Source of the DNA: Calvatia gigantea
Taxonomy: Eukaryota > Basidiomycota > Agaricomycetes > Agaricales > Lycoperdaceae
Assembly (NCBI GenBank): GCA_025093985.1
Contig: JACAAK010000003.1
Span: 2,976,001 to 3,040,000, forward strand
DNA: 64,000 nt
Direction: 5' to 3'
Shown: positions 1 to 11,257 of the stretch, piece after piece
Layout of the letters: every line of letters starts with the position of its first letter
How positions within the stretch are numbered: the first letter of the stretch is position 1
Translations under genes and position numbers: made by a program
The notes under the pieces: model-generated
Seen by the model: only the letters and a program-made list of their open reading frames with translations
The model's database searches: none
What the model was told of the DNA's origin: nothing

Positions 1-3000
1 GTCGTCGTGCTCGCCCTTCTTTTTTCCCGTTTTTTGTGCGAGCGCTTGCCTCTCGTACATCTCTGCAATCTAAATACCATACAAGTTCGGTCGGCCGAAG
101 CTTCGGGAATAACAGGGAGGCTTACCTGTTCGGGTCCTGTTGCATCATCTGCGTTCTTATCATCCCGCACTCTGAGAAATCTGGGGAACCGCAATGAAAT
201 GCCTCTCTCGTCGACCTAGGATTTCAAATTAGCCTTCGAGGCAAATGTTATATGAGAAAACCCGCAGCTGCGCTTACCAATCCCTGAGCGGCTGTATAAA
301 TAGGACTTAAACTCAAGTCGGCCGTTAGCACCTCCCAGACAACCTTCGGTTCGAACCAAATGTCAGGTTTGGCGCCCCCTACTTTAACATCTCCACGGGC
401 CTTTTCCGTCTCGAGTGGTTTGAGTTCGTTGTGGTGCGATTGCAACATTTCATCGCTAAAACCAGTGCCGATCTTGCATATTGTCTGATATTCCTCAGAC
501 TCCTGGTCGTAGCATGCGAGGAGGAATGCACCATAGACGTTGGTTCGCTTTCCTTTGCCATAATATGCTCCAACGACCACCAAATCTAAAGAATCACCGA
601 CTCCGGCAAGATAGTCTTTCTTAAGCTAAATCGAAAATATTTAAAACCAAATTGCCTGTGAACATACGAGCTCAACACATACCTTCAACCAATTGATACT
701 GCGGCGACTTGGCTCATAAAAACTAGCCTCGCTATCAAGCATCTTGACCATTAACCCTTCGCAGCCATCCCTCACACTCTCTTCAAGGAAAGCCTGAATT
801 TCATCCGTGGATTCAGCGTCTGATGACTTGGCGAAGTCGAACTCCCCAGTTACAGGCTGGAAATGTTCGCGTAGGAGCCTCCGCCGCTCCGAGAGAGGTT
901 TTTGTAATAGGGGCTGCATAATACATCAAACATCAAAGTGAATTGTCCATTTTAATATGCCCTTACCTCGCCGTTGAGGTATAGCAAGTCAAAAGCAAAC
1001 AAACAGACGCGGACTTGGATATCTTCCACCTTGACGTCTTTGCGTTTCCGCCTGCTCAGCTCTTGGAAGGGCATCAATTTGAACGTCGTCCTGTCGATCG
1101 CGACAGCCTCGGCATCGAGTACAAATGATTTAGTTGTCTCCTTAATGCACTATAACCGTTATTTAGCGCCAGGCGCTTCACCAGAAGGAGATTTTACCTT
1201 GGGTAGTTGGTCTACGAGATCAGGATACTTCTTGCTCATGTCTTCAGAGTTCCGGCTGAAAACTCCGACAGTCCCATCCTCAAGTTTATGAACCTGAGCC
1301 CGCTCGCCGTCGTACTTGTACTCGCACGTAAAATGTTGATCTTCGAACCGATCCAAAACCTCACCAATCGCCTTAGTAGGTTTTGCAAGCATAGGCTTCA
1401 ACGGAACGCCAGGTGATAGTTTGCACTTCTCTCGTAGGCGGTCCATACCAACTTCAAGCAGGGCAGGTATCACCCTGTCATACGTCGGTAGTTCACTATT
1501 CAGACCAGGATTTTTAGTAAACCACACTCGGGGGAGGGAGTATGCGTACCTATAGACAGATTTAAGTGTGAGCGTCGCCTCTTCCAACCGTTTGGCGAGC
1601 GTTTCGTTTGTCCATTTCTTGTTGGAACTCTCCCTCTCTGCCAGGACGAATGCATGTGCGACAGCAACTAGCACTGAACGCTCTGCATTTCCGATCCGTA
1701 GCTTCCCTTCCAAACTGCGGATGATATATTTGGCTTCCAAGTCTTGACATGCCGCTAGTAATTTGGTGATGATGGAGACCTTTTTTGCTTGTGACTATGA
1801 TGGATTAGTTATGATCCTAAGAACGCGGGGAAAAACGCACAGAATGTCCCGCCGTTGTCGCGATTTCCTTTAGATGTGAAAAAACGAACGGTAATGTGAG
1901 CGGTTTCGGTTTGAAGAGAGTCTTCTGACTACTTTTCGAGTTCTTGGTAGGGGTTAGTCAGGCCTGACGACAGAAGGCAAGTACAAAACCGACTGACCAT
2001 TGCGACAAGACCCAAATCACCTTCCCGCTTTAGGTCAGCCTTGATTACAGCCAGACTGCGACCAGTGGACTCCGCAATAGACTTCATCAACAGGCTCTCC
2101 CCGATACCAAGCTCTATGCCTTCATAATCGGGTGATAGCTGCTTCTGGGTTAGCCACATGCCAAAGACATCTGGATATAATTTACTCGATTGATGCAAAG
2201 GTAAACTGTTTGTAGAAGAGACTTGTAGTCATCCTTCGCACTCCGTTGGATAACAAGCAGAAGGAATGGCGTGAGGTATGCGTTCTTCTCCAAACGCTTT
2301 GTGGTGCTCTCTATCAACGAAAATGTTTTTGCCAGCGCAGCGTATGGCACACTATGTCATATGAGAGAAGAGACGCTAGATAGAAATGGGGTAGACATAC
2401 GGCTGCCCAACACCCCATCCTCCAGGTATGTCAACTTCCTTTATCCGCAGGAGTGCAGCTTCCGCCCTGAGTAACCAAACGAATCAGAAGCAAATTATAC
2501 ATATGATGGTCGGGGGCGCACGTTTTCGACGCGGCGCCTCCCACGGCTGCAACACCTTCGTCTTCAAGTTCGTCATTATCCACTTCTTCTTCACCCTCGT
2601 CGTCGCTAGGGTCAGGGCTCGTAACTAATCTTGATTCGGGTTTCGCGGTGTCAGCAATGTCAACTAATTTCCCTTTGTGTTTGCCCTTGGGTTCTGGGGA
2701 TTGAGACGAACATGGAGAAGATGCTGCTGTGAGAGGAGGAGAGGAACCAGCAATAGGGGAGTTGATAGTTCGGGGGACCCCTGTCACACATGAACTTGAT
2801 CGGCGAAAAAACAGGTAGAGAACTGCACACCTGATGATGGCTCGTCTTCATCGGAGTCAACGATCCGGCGCCTCTTAACCACAGGGGGACCTAACAAGAA
2901 TTAAAACATGCTATATAAGTCAACCCGAGCATGCGAACCATCCTTCGTTTTGATCCCCCGTCGTTTAGGACTCTCGTCTGGAGATGGATGAGGCTGTGGT

Positions 3001-3330
3001 TCGCCCAGTCACTCGATTAAAGACATACCCAATTCCTCCTCCACCTTTGCCCCCTTCTGTTTGCCACCCACTTTCATGTCGACGACCACCGCGTTCTCTT
3101 CTTTCTTGGGCTCATCGACGGCTTTCCGTTTCCTGCCCTTCCACATCTCAAGAAGACTCGATTGTTGAGGCGGAGCAGATTTCACGCCCTTGGGCATTTC
3201 GAAGAATTTTCCTGTTGGATATAAGAGTCAGTACTAGAAACATTGATATAAGGAAGGAATGACCTAGTGTCTGCTGACGGCCCATTCTGGCGGATGGCGC
3301 ACGAGCAAGCACGACGCGTGCAATAAACAT
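1..3330 (-). CDS. CDC9/LIG1: DNA ligase I (ATP-dependent), 3' end beyond window
   Basis: Seals nicks between Okazaki fragments and in excision repair. Sixteen exons chain in phase: 3264-3285, 3029-3211, 2939-2977, 2831-2890, 2522-2726, 2401-2466, 2186-2351, 1998-2141, 1841-1942, 1550-1794, 1198-1495, 967-1149, 683-913, 278-625, 126-215 and 1-60, about 814 residues to the edge. The adenylation motif [10 protein letters not shown] lies in exon 1198-1495. CEGLMVK and NWLKLKKDY follow, then the OB-fold end [17 protein letters not shown] basic Ser/Pro-rich N-terminus carries a canonical PCNA-binding box, QQTLGKFF, assembled across intron 1 (3212-3263). Two in-frame AUGs exist: 3285 starts just before the PIP box. 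3330 adds 15 residues rich in Arg with no acidic residue, which looks like a mitochondrial presequence. The stop codon is not in the window. The divergent neighbour is uS17. Confidence 0.97.
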
Positions 3331-3903
3331 GTACAAACAGCGCGTCGCGTGCGCCACTATTTCACTTATGAAGGAATACTTTTCTGGCAATACTTAGGAT
3401 CTAACTTACGGGGTCATTGAATTAAGTATGTCCATACCCCTACATACCCATGCTGATATGAATACTTACAAGGCTAATGCAGAACTACCCAGGCCTGCAC
3501 TCTCGGTTAGGAACCATGAAATAGAGTAGGGCATCCGTTAATGTACCTACTTATGGGCGCATATAATACCGGGGTGTAGTGAACAGTAGTGATTACCTGA
3601 ATTTTGTTGGATCGACGATAACTCTCCGTTCCTAAGGCGGGAACTGCACAGATTGAAGATAGATCCTTTCATAACCGGTATCGGTCAATACTTTGTAACT
3701 TGAAGTTTTCAGATAAATTTGGAGAGTATCATTGGGATAACCGGGAAACTTACAAACAGGGAGGTCTTCGGATATTCCCGGGAGTGACTGTACAGTTCTT
3801 CTCTCAAGTGGCTTACGAGTGATAACCAAATAACCACCAATAAATCCCCTGAAGATTCCAAGGCCTCGGACTCGCCTCCCTCAACGTCCTTAGGATCAGT
3901 AAT
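3331..3903. promoter_or_regulatory. Divergent promoter region, LIG1 / RPS11
   Basis: This 573-base gap separates the ligase start from the divergently transcribed ribosomal protein gene. It should hold both promoters and 5' leaders. I saw no coding evidence in it; the short open frames are not family-like. Confidence 0.5.
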
Positions 3904-4675
3904 ATGGCCGACGCTCAAGTGCGCAATCAAGTTCTATTTATTTGCTTCACGTTCCCGACAAAATATTTCCCAAACAGATTGAGAAGGCATATCAAAAACA
4001 ACATCTCTTTCAAAATGCCAAGGCTCGCGGTGCGTTTGAGGCCTCCGTTCAAGCTGGGGGCAGGTGTTGATGATTACGAATCGTTGTTTTGATGGGCAGG
4101 CGGCAAGAAGATTGTAACAAAGCAGAAACGATGGTACAAGGATGTTGGTTTGGGATTCAAGACCCCTTCGGACGCGATCACGGGGACTTATATTGGTATG
4201 GTGCTGCCTTCATATCATTCTGGGCCAAGGACTTGACCGCTCGTTCTCCGGCTGTAGATAAGAAATGCCCCTTCACCGGTGACGTTTCCATCCGCGGTCG
4301 TATCCTTACAGGCAAGGTTGTTTCGACTAAAATGACCCGCACGATCATTATTCGGCGTGACTATCTCCACTACATTCCGAAGTACAGTATGTGCTACTAC
4401 CACGACATCACGTGTGGTTTGTCAGCCTGACCTGTGTTCGTAGACCGTTACGAGAAGAGGCACAAGAATCTTGCTGCACATGTATCTCCTGCTTTCCGAG
4501 TCGAGCTTGGTGATATCGTGACCGTCGGTGCGTGGTGACTCTGGCGGCTATGCCTGGCTGGAATGGGCTAACGGAACGTGTAGGTCAATGCCGGCCGTTG
4601 TCGAAAACTGTGCGTTTCAACGTGCTGCGGGTGGCGAAGAACAAAGCTGCGACAAAGTCATTTGGCAAGTTCTAG
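3904..4675 (+). CDS. RPS11: 40S ribosomal protein S11 (uS17)
   Basis: Primary rRNA-binding protein of the small subunit. Six exons: 3904-3918, 3978-4029, 4100-4195, 4258-4386, 4444-4527 and 4584-4675. They read MADAQ, then [89 protein letters not shown] and [16 protein letters not shown], ending SFGKF. This is the full uS17 order with the OB-fold intact. The five-codon first exon is typical of fungal ribosomal protein genes. The introns (57-70 bases) are too small to host a snoRNA. Confidence 0.98.
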
Positions 4676-4998
4676 GAAGTAGTAGCACCACAGTACATGG
4701 TAGAGCGATCCGTGTCTTCAGTATCGTTTATTATGTGGATAATACAAACGATATGCCTCTCTGTTCCTTTTTCGAGTCAGGAGTGAGTTACTTAGCGCCT
4801 GATAAGCGTGGTAGGATGATGCAAACAATAACCAAACAAGGGATTGGTGATCGTTGTACTCGACGTCCACACTCCTCTTTGTCCCTCCACTACGTCCGTA
4901 CATTTGACAAACTGGCGCCTACCCTTCTCTCCGTATTTGCTTCCCGCCTCTCTAGATCCAGGCCACACTCTCCTTCACCGGGTTCTGCGCCTGCCCAG

Positions 4999-6641
4999 AT
5001 GGGCCAACAGTCTTCAAAGAAAGGCAAAAAAGGGAGCAAGGACAAGGACAAGGACCTCCAGCAGGACAATACGTCCCCAGATGCGACACCCGACGACAAC
5101 AACGACAGTACCCTTCATGGCACTCTTTCCCGTGCGACAGTGACTGCCATTCCCAATGGCCCAGATTCCCACTCCCAGGGAAACGGCACCGCCGCAGACC
5201 CCCAACAGCAACCATCCCCACCGTCCACCTCCCGCACCCACAGCTCTCCTCTTCTCTCCAAGGGACATACCCCGCCCACCATCGACCAACCCGCTTCACT
5301 TTCCTCGACCTCCTCCCCTCTGCCCTCCCCTAAACCGAGTCCCGTTCCGCTTGACGCCCCGACCAATCCTACCATCCTCGCCAATGCCATTCCATTCGCG
5401 CCCGGGTCTACTTCTAACAATGGAGCGCAGGATCCCAATGGCCTCAAAGATAAGCTCAAGCCTCTTGACGTTGATGATATGATTCAACGCCTCCTCGACG
5501 TCGGCTACACTGGCAAAGTTAGCAAATCCCTCTGCCTCAAGAATACAGAAATTACTTCGATTTGTCAGGCTGCTCGCGAGGTCTTCCTCAGTCAGCCTAC
5601 ACTAGTCGAGCTATCCCCACCCGTCAAGATTGTTGGCGATGTGCATGGTCAATACTCGGATCTTATACGTCTATTTGAAATGTGTGGCTTCCCACCTGCC
5701 TCAAACTATCTCTTCCTAGGAGACTACGTGGATCGGGGTAAGCAGAGCCTCGAGACCATTCTGCTCCTGTTATGTTACAAAATCAAATACCCCGAAAACT
5801 TCTTTCTCCTGAGGGGCAATCACGAATGTGCCAACGTCACACGAGGTACATACGATCATATCTGTCTGGTCCTGTTATTCTCCCACTCATTTACATGTTA
5901 GTCTATGGGTTCTATGACGAGTGCAAACGACGGTGTAACATCAAAACCTGGAAAACCTTCATCGACGTATTTAATTGTCTTCCTATCGCTGCCATTGTCG
6001 CGTCAAAGATCTTTTGTGTGCATGGTGGTCTCTCGCCATCATTACAGACCATGGATGATATCAAACGCATACAACGTCCAACAGACGTACCAGACTACGG
6101 TCTCCTGAACGATCTCCTGTGGTCGGATCCTTCTGACACGGCATTAGACTGGGAAGATAATGAACGAGGAGTGAGCTATTGCTTTGGCAAAGCGGTTATT
6201 AATGACTTCCTTCTACGGTATGACATGGACTTGATATGCCGAGCTCACATGGTGGTCGAAGATGGATATGAGTTTTGGAATGATCGGACGTTGGTCACCG
6301 TATTTAGCGCACCAAATTATTGCGGCGGTAAGTTTGTCCTTCGCTCGCATCACCTTACGAACACTTCATTGACACGTTGACAACGATAGAATTCGACAAT
6401 TACGGCGCCTGCATGAGGTAAGCCTATTTTTATCCCCGTTCACACTCCCAAATTAAGCAAAAGCCGTCCCTAGCGTCTCGGAAGATTTGTTGTGCGCCTT
6501 TGAGCTTCTCAAACCACTCGATGGTGCTGCTTTACGCAAGGAAATGACAAAGGCAAAGCGGAAAAGGTAACGGCGTCGTGTACTGCTCTCGAACCTCCGA
6601 CCTGACTTCTACTTTGCAGTTTGATGGCCTCGGCCACTTGA
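4999..6641 (+). CDS. PPZ1: PP-Z type serine/threonine protein phosphatase
   Basis: Fungus-specific PP1-like phosphatase; in yeast Ppz controls cation homeostasis and cell-wall integrity. Exons: 4999-5845, 5902-6327, 6390-6417, 6474-6566 and 6620-6641. The start [11 protein letters not shown] is a classic N-myristoylation signal and begins a roughly 150-residue low-complexity Ser/Pro/Thr tail, the hallmark of PP-Z against PP1. The catalytic core shows [27 protein letters not shown] and SAPNYCGG in order. The last intron (6567-6619) has a good branch site and a TTTGCAG acceptor. Spliced, the tail ends KRKSLMASAT. Retained, an immediate TAA at 6568-6570 ends the protein at KRKR. Open frame upstream of 4999 is 5' leader. 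Confidence 0.93.
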
Positions 6642-7588
6642 CCGACCCAACTCTGGATGACTGCTTTTGTTGTGGGGAAGGCTGGAATGGGGCTATGTGT
6701 GTGCGCAATCCGATGCCGTTTCGGTCACCTGTCCCCACTCCGCATCTCTGAGCTTTAGAGATTCGAGGTGTCTGTTCTTTTGGCATGTCAGATGCTTGGC
6801 TTTGACTGTTCCTCCACATTTTTACAACACCCCTTTCCTTTCTCTATATTACGGTGTCGTTTTTGTGGTACGAGAGTCCTGCCACCCCGGTTGTTACTCT
6901 CACCACGCCTTACCTACTTCTTCCCCCTCACGTATTTTTCATGACCTTGCAACTTTGTCGCGCCGGCGTTTCTCTCGGATTCCCGAACTTGTAATTGTAA
7001 CTTTACCATCACTTTCTCCTTCCTGCTTGTTATTGGGTACATATGTTCGCATTTCTCGCTCCTTCCTTCTCTGCTCCATTGTTGCGTACTCCTGTGTTGC
7101 TATCTAATGATTCCCCCGCCATCATTCCAATCGCAATTCCATCGGTGGTCTTTGCAGACTTTATTCTTCAGGGCACCGTCAAACCCACAATTCGCCAAGA
7201 AAAGGATCCTTTATTTATCCCTTCTACCCTTATATTGATAACCATATAATACACTGAAACATACTTCGTGCCATATATACCAACGATCCGGGTCCCAACA
7301 GTCTTGGACAAAAGATGAGCCACGCAAGAAGCCATTTCGAAAGGAAAAAAGGACGTTAGGAGACTTCGTCACTCTGGAACGAAACGAGAACATACGAAAA
7401 TCAGAGAGGGCTCCGCTGGCGGTGAGGCCCAGGGCTTAAGGCGGTCGTAGTGGGGGAGGCATGACCATCCTTGGAGATGATATTGAATTGATTTTTTTTA
7501 AAAAAGGGGTGGGGTTGGCGGCGGGGCCGGCGACGGGAGTCATTACCAATTTCGGGTGAGTCCCCTTAAGCTTTTTCGAAAAGAGACA
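6642..7588. other. 3' flank of PPZ gene, no gene seen
   Basis: Pyrimidine-rich sequence just after the phosphatase stop fits its 3' UTR. Around 7495-7540 there is a T/A run followed by a G-rich block. I see no conserved protein or RNA gene here. Confidence 0.4.
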
Positions 7589-8060
7589 TTAATCGCTGAC
7601 TATTGAGGTTCCAGGAATGCTGTTAATGTCTGGAGTATATATGCATATCAGTATCGGAAGCGAAGACGATAGGATACAATGAGAAAACGCTCACGATGTG
7701 CTACCTATCCAAACAGAGACGACGTTTTGTTTGGAAACAAAGGCCACCAACGGAACCTGAATTTGAGGAGGAACGAGTATCAGAAATGGTTGAGGAGCCA
7801 ATGACAATAGCAGAAAGAGTGCGGGCAAGGGTGATAAAATCAGCGTCCATGTTGCTAGAGACGACCTGATGTCCAATTAACTATTCCTGACATATGCTAA
7901 GACTTACGGCACGGACATCGCGGGAAGTAGCTGAAGAGCAAAGAACCAAGGATCCAAGCCCGCGGTTTGAGGGGTGGGGGCAATTTATGCTTACAGCAGC
8001 GACTGCTGGGTTGAAGGGGTTGGGGGCGCCGCCACCGACAGAACAGTAGGATGGTCAATA
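7589..8060 (-). other. Possible spliced transcript of unknown function
   Basis: Three introns with full consensus line up on the minus strand: 7931-7994 (gtaagc...cttcag), 7855-7907 (gtaagt...ctctag) and 7620-7704 (gtagca...taacag). Joined exons 7995-8060, 7908-7930, 7705-7854 and 7589-7619 keep one frame, including a segment starting MDADFITLARTLSAI and ending TSIVSD. I could not find a convincing upstream start and do not recognise the product. It may be a small protein gene, a UTR or a noncoding RNA. The stretch 8061-8341 is 3' flank of the next gene. Confidence 0.28.
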
Positions 8061-8341
8061 GGAGTTAAACGGCTTAGACAAAATCTTTGGGTTTGCCCAT
8101 CGATGGTATAACACGCCCAAGATGGCCTCGAACTGAAAAGGCTTGAGTGTCGTTAGCCCGCTTGGCAGCGTAAAACGGGTGGATCAGGTGCCCTGAAAAT
8201 GACATTTCGTGCCGGTAATGTTGGCCTTTATCTCTATCTCCTTGTAGCATTGAGCAAAACAATCGTATTATCGTACAAAATAGGGAATCGATCAAGTAGT
8301 CTATAATGGAAACTCACACTGTTGACGCTCTTTGGCATACA

Positions 8342-9885
8342 TCAAGGCTGGTGAGTGAGCATGTCAAATGCCAGGACACCAAATGCAAAAACAATGGCGC
8401 TACACCCTACCAAGCTCCAAATAGTCAAGGTAGACATGCCATTGCCGAAGATGATCTACCAAAACAAGGGTTTATCGTCAGATTCATAGACACCATCTTC
8501 CTGGACATACGGCATGCTTACGTTGGATATGAGGACCAGCACGATAGTCAGCAGATTTCCAACGGAGGTAATGACTGGGCCCCATGTCCCTAACAGCACC
8601 TAGATACCAAAGTCAGATTTTGAACCATATATAATCAACAGTAATCAGATATACCATGAGGCCAGAATTAAACACGACACCACTCAGTGCCAATCCGACA
8701 ATAGAAGCGATAGTGAGTGTATTGGAGGGCCAGTGGAAGATTTCGAAGCCAGAATTATGGAGTAAGGGTAGGAAAATCCAGAGCACGAGACAGGTGACAA
8801 CTCCCATGAGGGAAGTAAGAAGATTGGCATGCAGACCGAAAGGAGGTGGATAAACCACATCATCGTCTAATGCCGCAGCTGCAGCGGAAACTTCCTGCTC
8901 AGCAGCAAGTTCCTCGTCTTCGGGTACAGTCTGGTAAAGGTTGTCTTGCCCTTTTTCAGGATCCGATGGTAAAGTGGCATATATCTTGTAAAGGACTTGG
9001 TATAACCCATAACCGAAAGACGCAATGAGCGTAAGTAGGTTTCCTACAAGAGGTGCTGTGGGTTTAATAGCCATGATAGCTTCATTCGCCGTCTCATCCT
9101 GGTGTGCAGCACCACCATAGACAACTATGGCCACACCAACCGTAGCCAGTGTCACAGCTACCATCTTCCTTAACTCCCATCCCAAACCAAAGAGCTTGAC
9201 GGTGATGAGATAAGCAAAGATGGCATTGGTATTCCAGATGGCTGGCATCAGAACATCAATCAGGTTGCGTCACTATAACATCGTCATTGCGCACTTACCG
9301 GTCACATCACTGACACTGATTCGGAAAGTTTCAGCGTGGTGCTTTTAAAAAGAGAAAAGAGAAGCTATTCTCACGATGCCAGTGATATTGATGCAAACCA
9401 TAGCAAACCAGGAAGTGTGATGCCCGCGGTCAATCCCATGGCAAGACAGAAAAACTTGAAAGTAGGGAATGGTTTCGGTCCGGAACTCGGAGTTGGCGAA
9501 AGGTGGTTGGTTATGGCCAACTGTAAACCACGGATCAGTGCCGTAGTTGTGTACTTTGTTGTCGTTGCCAAGTAGAGGATGTGCAAAGGAAATATTATGG
9601 CTAATGACGAGTGCGCGAGGTAGCTGTTTCTCATTTCAGTATCTTGCACGGAGGTGAAAGGATGATACCCCACAATATAAAGAATGGTTGGCGATAATGT
9701 AAATTCATCTGGACGTACTAAAGTCTGGTAAAAAAACACCGCGAAGATAAGCATAAGACCGGCCAGCGTACCTGAGCAAGCTGACTCTCAATGACAAATG
9801 CGATGAGAACAGCCACGAATAGGACCACGCTCGCTTTGCCGCCAAGTTGAGGAGCCACAGAGATAGAGCGAATTTTGGTCGACAT
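8342..9885 (-). CDS. DMT/EamA-family (SLC35F-like) membrane transporter
   Basis: Predicted 400-residue, about ten-helix transporter of the drug/metabolite superfamily, closest in feel to fungal vacuolar YML018C/THI74-type proteins; the substrate is unknown. Exons: 9772-9885, 9674-9717, 9375-9623, 9299-9315 (17 bases), 8655-9241, 8522-8599 and 8342-8455, total 1203 coding bases. Family landmarks are YRQPFFIFYLAHSSLAIIFP, SVSDVTAIWNTNAIFAYL and a run of hydrophobic helices. A Glu/Asp/Ala-rich cytosolic loop lies near the middle. Intron 9624-9673 uses a weak GTGGGG donor, but the reading frame requires it. It shares a 226-base divergent promoter with the bL36m gene. Confidence 0.85.
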
Positions 9886-10111
9886 TTGTTGATACAGCAC
9901 AAGAAATCATGAGATGTCCAACGACTGGACGGTGGAAAGATACAAGAATGTGGTGCGGAAGCAACCCCTTATAATCCTCATTTCGACACTCCACTCCTCC
10001 GAGCGACCCTGCGTCACGTGCGTTTTTAGGCGTAGCGCTCAAGCTTCTCGGAATCGTCGACTCAGCAACGACAGCACCAATCTCCACATCGGCCTCGACA
10101 ACCTATACACA

Positions 10112-10431
10112 ATGCTCAGAGCACTTCTTGCATCCAGTCGACCACTAGTCACGCGCATGCGTGCCGCAGCCCTTCCCCTCTCTCATCACGGCGCCCACAT
10201 TCCGCACCACATCAGACCGACACTTGCGCAAACGCCATTGCTGGCCCGAGGAATGAAGGTCCGCGCTTCTGTCAAGGTCATGTGTGATGGATGCAGCGTT
10301 GTCAGGCGGAAAGGACGCGTGTATGTCGTCTGTTCAAAAAATCCCAAGCACAAGCAGGTATGTCCCCGGTTGACTCCTGGATCCGCGTTGTGTTGTTCAA
10401 ATTTTTCTGTTGTTCTCAGCGTCAAGGGTAG
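10112..10431 (+). CDS. RTC6: Mitochondrial ribosomal protein bL36m
   Basis: Small zinc-ribbon protein of the mitochondrial large subunit. Exons 10112-10357 and 10420-10431 give 85 residues. An Arg-rich presequence ([20 protein letters not shown]) precedes the mature [14 protein letters not shown], with CSKNPKHK later, so the Cys-x2-Cys and Cys/His ligands are all present. The second exon is only four codons, RQG plus stop, which completes the universal bL36 end KHKQRQG and would be missed without splicing. The acceptor is ttctcag at 10419. Confidence 0.96.
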
Positions 10432-10547
10432 ACAAAATTCATCGCTCATGATTTTTCTGGGAGCTCAAAGGGCTATATGTATAATCCTACATCTATCCCC
10501 CATTAATTATTTCTCCCTTCTAAACTTCGCGCATCCACATTTGGAAT

Positions 10548-11182
10548 TCATAGCTGACCCCCTTCCTCTTCCTGTGCACCCTCTGGGACTTCAAAACCAA
10601 CCCACTCTTGCAATGCCTTATGCGGAGCGCGTGTCCATTCCTTCCCATCTCTAGTGTTCAGGAAGTCAGGCATGAAAGTGTCACAGTCGCTAAAATCGGG
10701 AGACAGGATGCGAGTGAGAAGTACTCTATCCACCGAGGATGTGGCAGATGGTGAGAAGCCAAGGGTCTCAGTGTAGAGTGACGCGCCACCGATGACGAAT
10801 CCTCGATGGATATTCGTCTTATCGATATATCCCAAAGCGGACCGGAGGTCCTTGACGAGTGCAACAGGCGAGTCTGGTGGAACAGATCTGGAGGATATTT
10901 TTGAATGCGGTGCTTTCGAGCTGAAACAAAGGCTACATACAAATCATAATCAGGATTGCGACTGAGAACAATGTTCAGACGTTTCGACAGTGGTCGGAAT
11001 TTGGCCGGAATGCTCCCCCAAGTGTTCCTTCCCATAATAACCGCATTCTGCTTGCCTTCCGGCGCGTTTGAGGTGACTTGCGCAAAGTATTTGAGTTCCT
11101 TGGAAAGTTTCCAAGGCAACTGGCCGTTTTGACCAATGCCATTTGACTTTGTTGCAGCGACGATGATGGTAAGACGGGACAT
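10548..11182 (-). CDS. DFR1: Dihydrofolate reductase, C-terminus apparently frameshifted
   Basis: Reduces dihydrofolate with NADPH for thymidylate and purine synthesis. Exons 10941-11182 and 10548-10887, with a 53-base intron. The N-terminus shows [19 protein letters not shown], then [25 protein letters not shown] follows in exon 2. The annotated frame stops at 10548 after EEEGGQL. One base further on, the other frame reads [11 protein letters not shown] and stops at 10520. This matches the last beta strand of eukaryotic DHFRs, so a run of five G (plus-strand C at 10558-10562) probably carries one extra base. As written the enzyme lacks its final strand. The start lies only 75 bases downstream of the SGT1 stop. 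Confidence 0.95.
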
Positions 11183-11257
11183 GATGAAAGTATTGATTAG
11201 ACTAACGGCTGATTACACGAGTGCACTTCCATGCTAATCGGTTCAGTTGGCACATTT

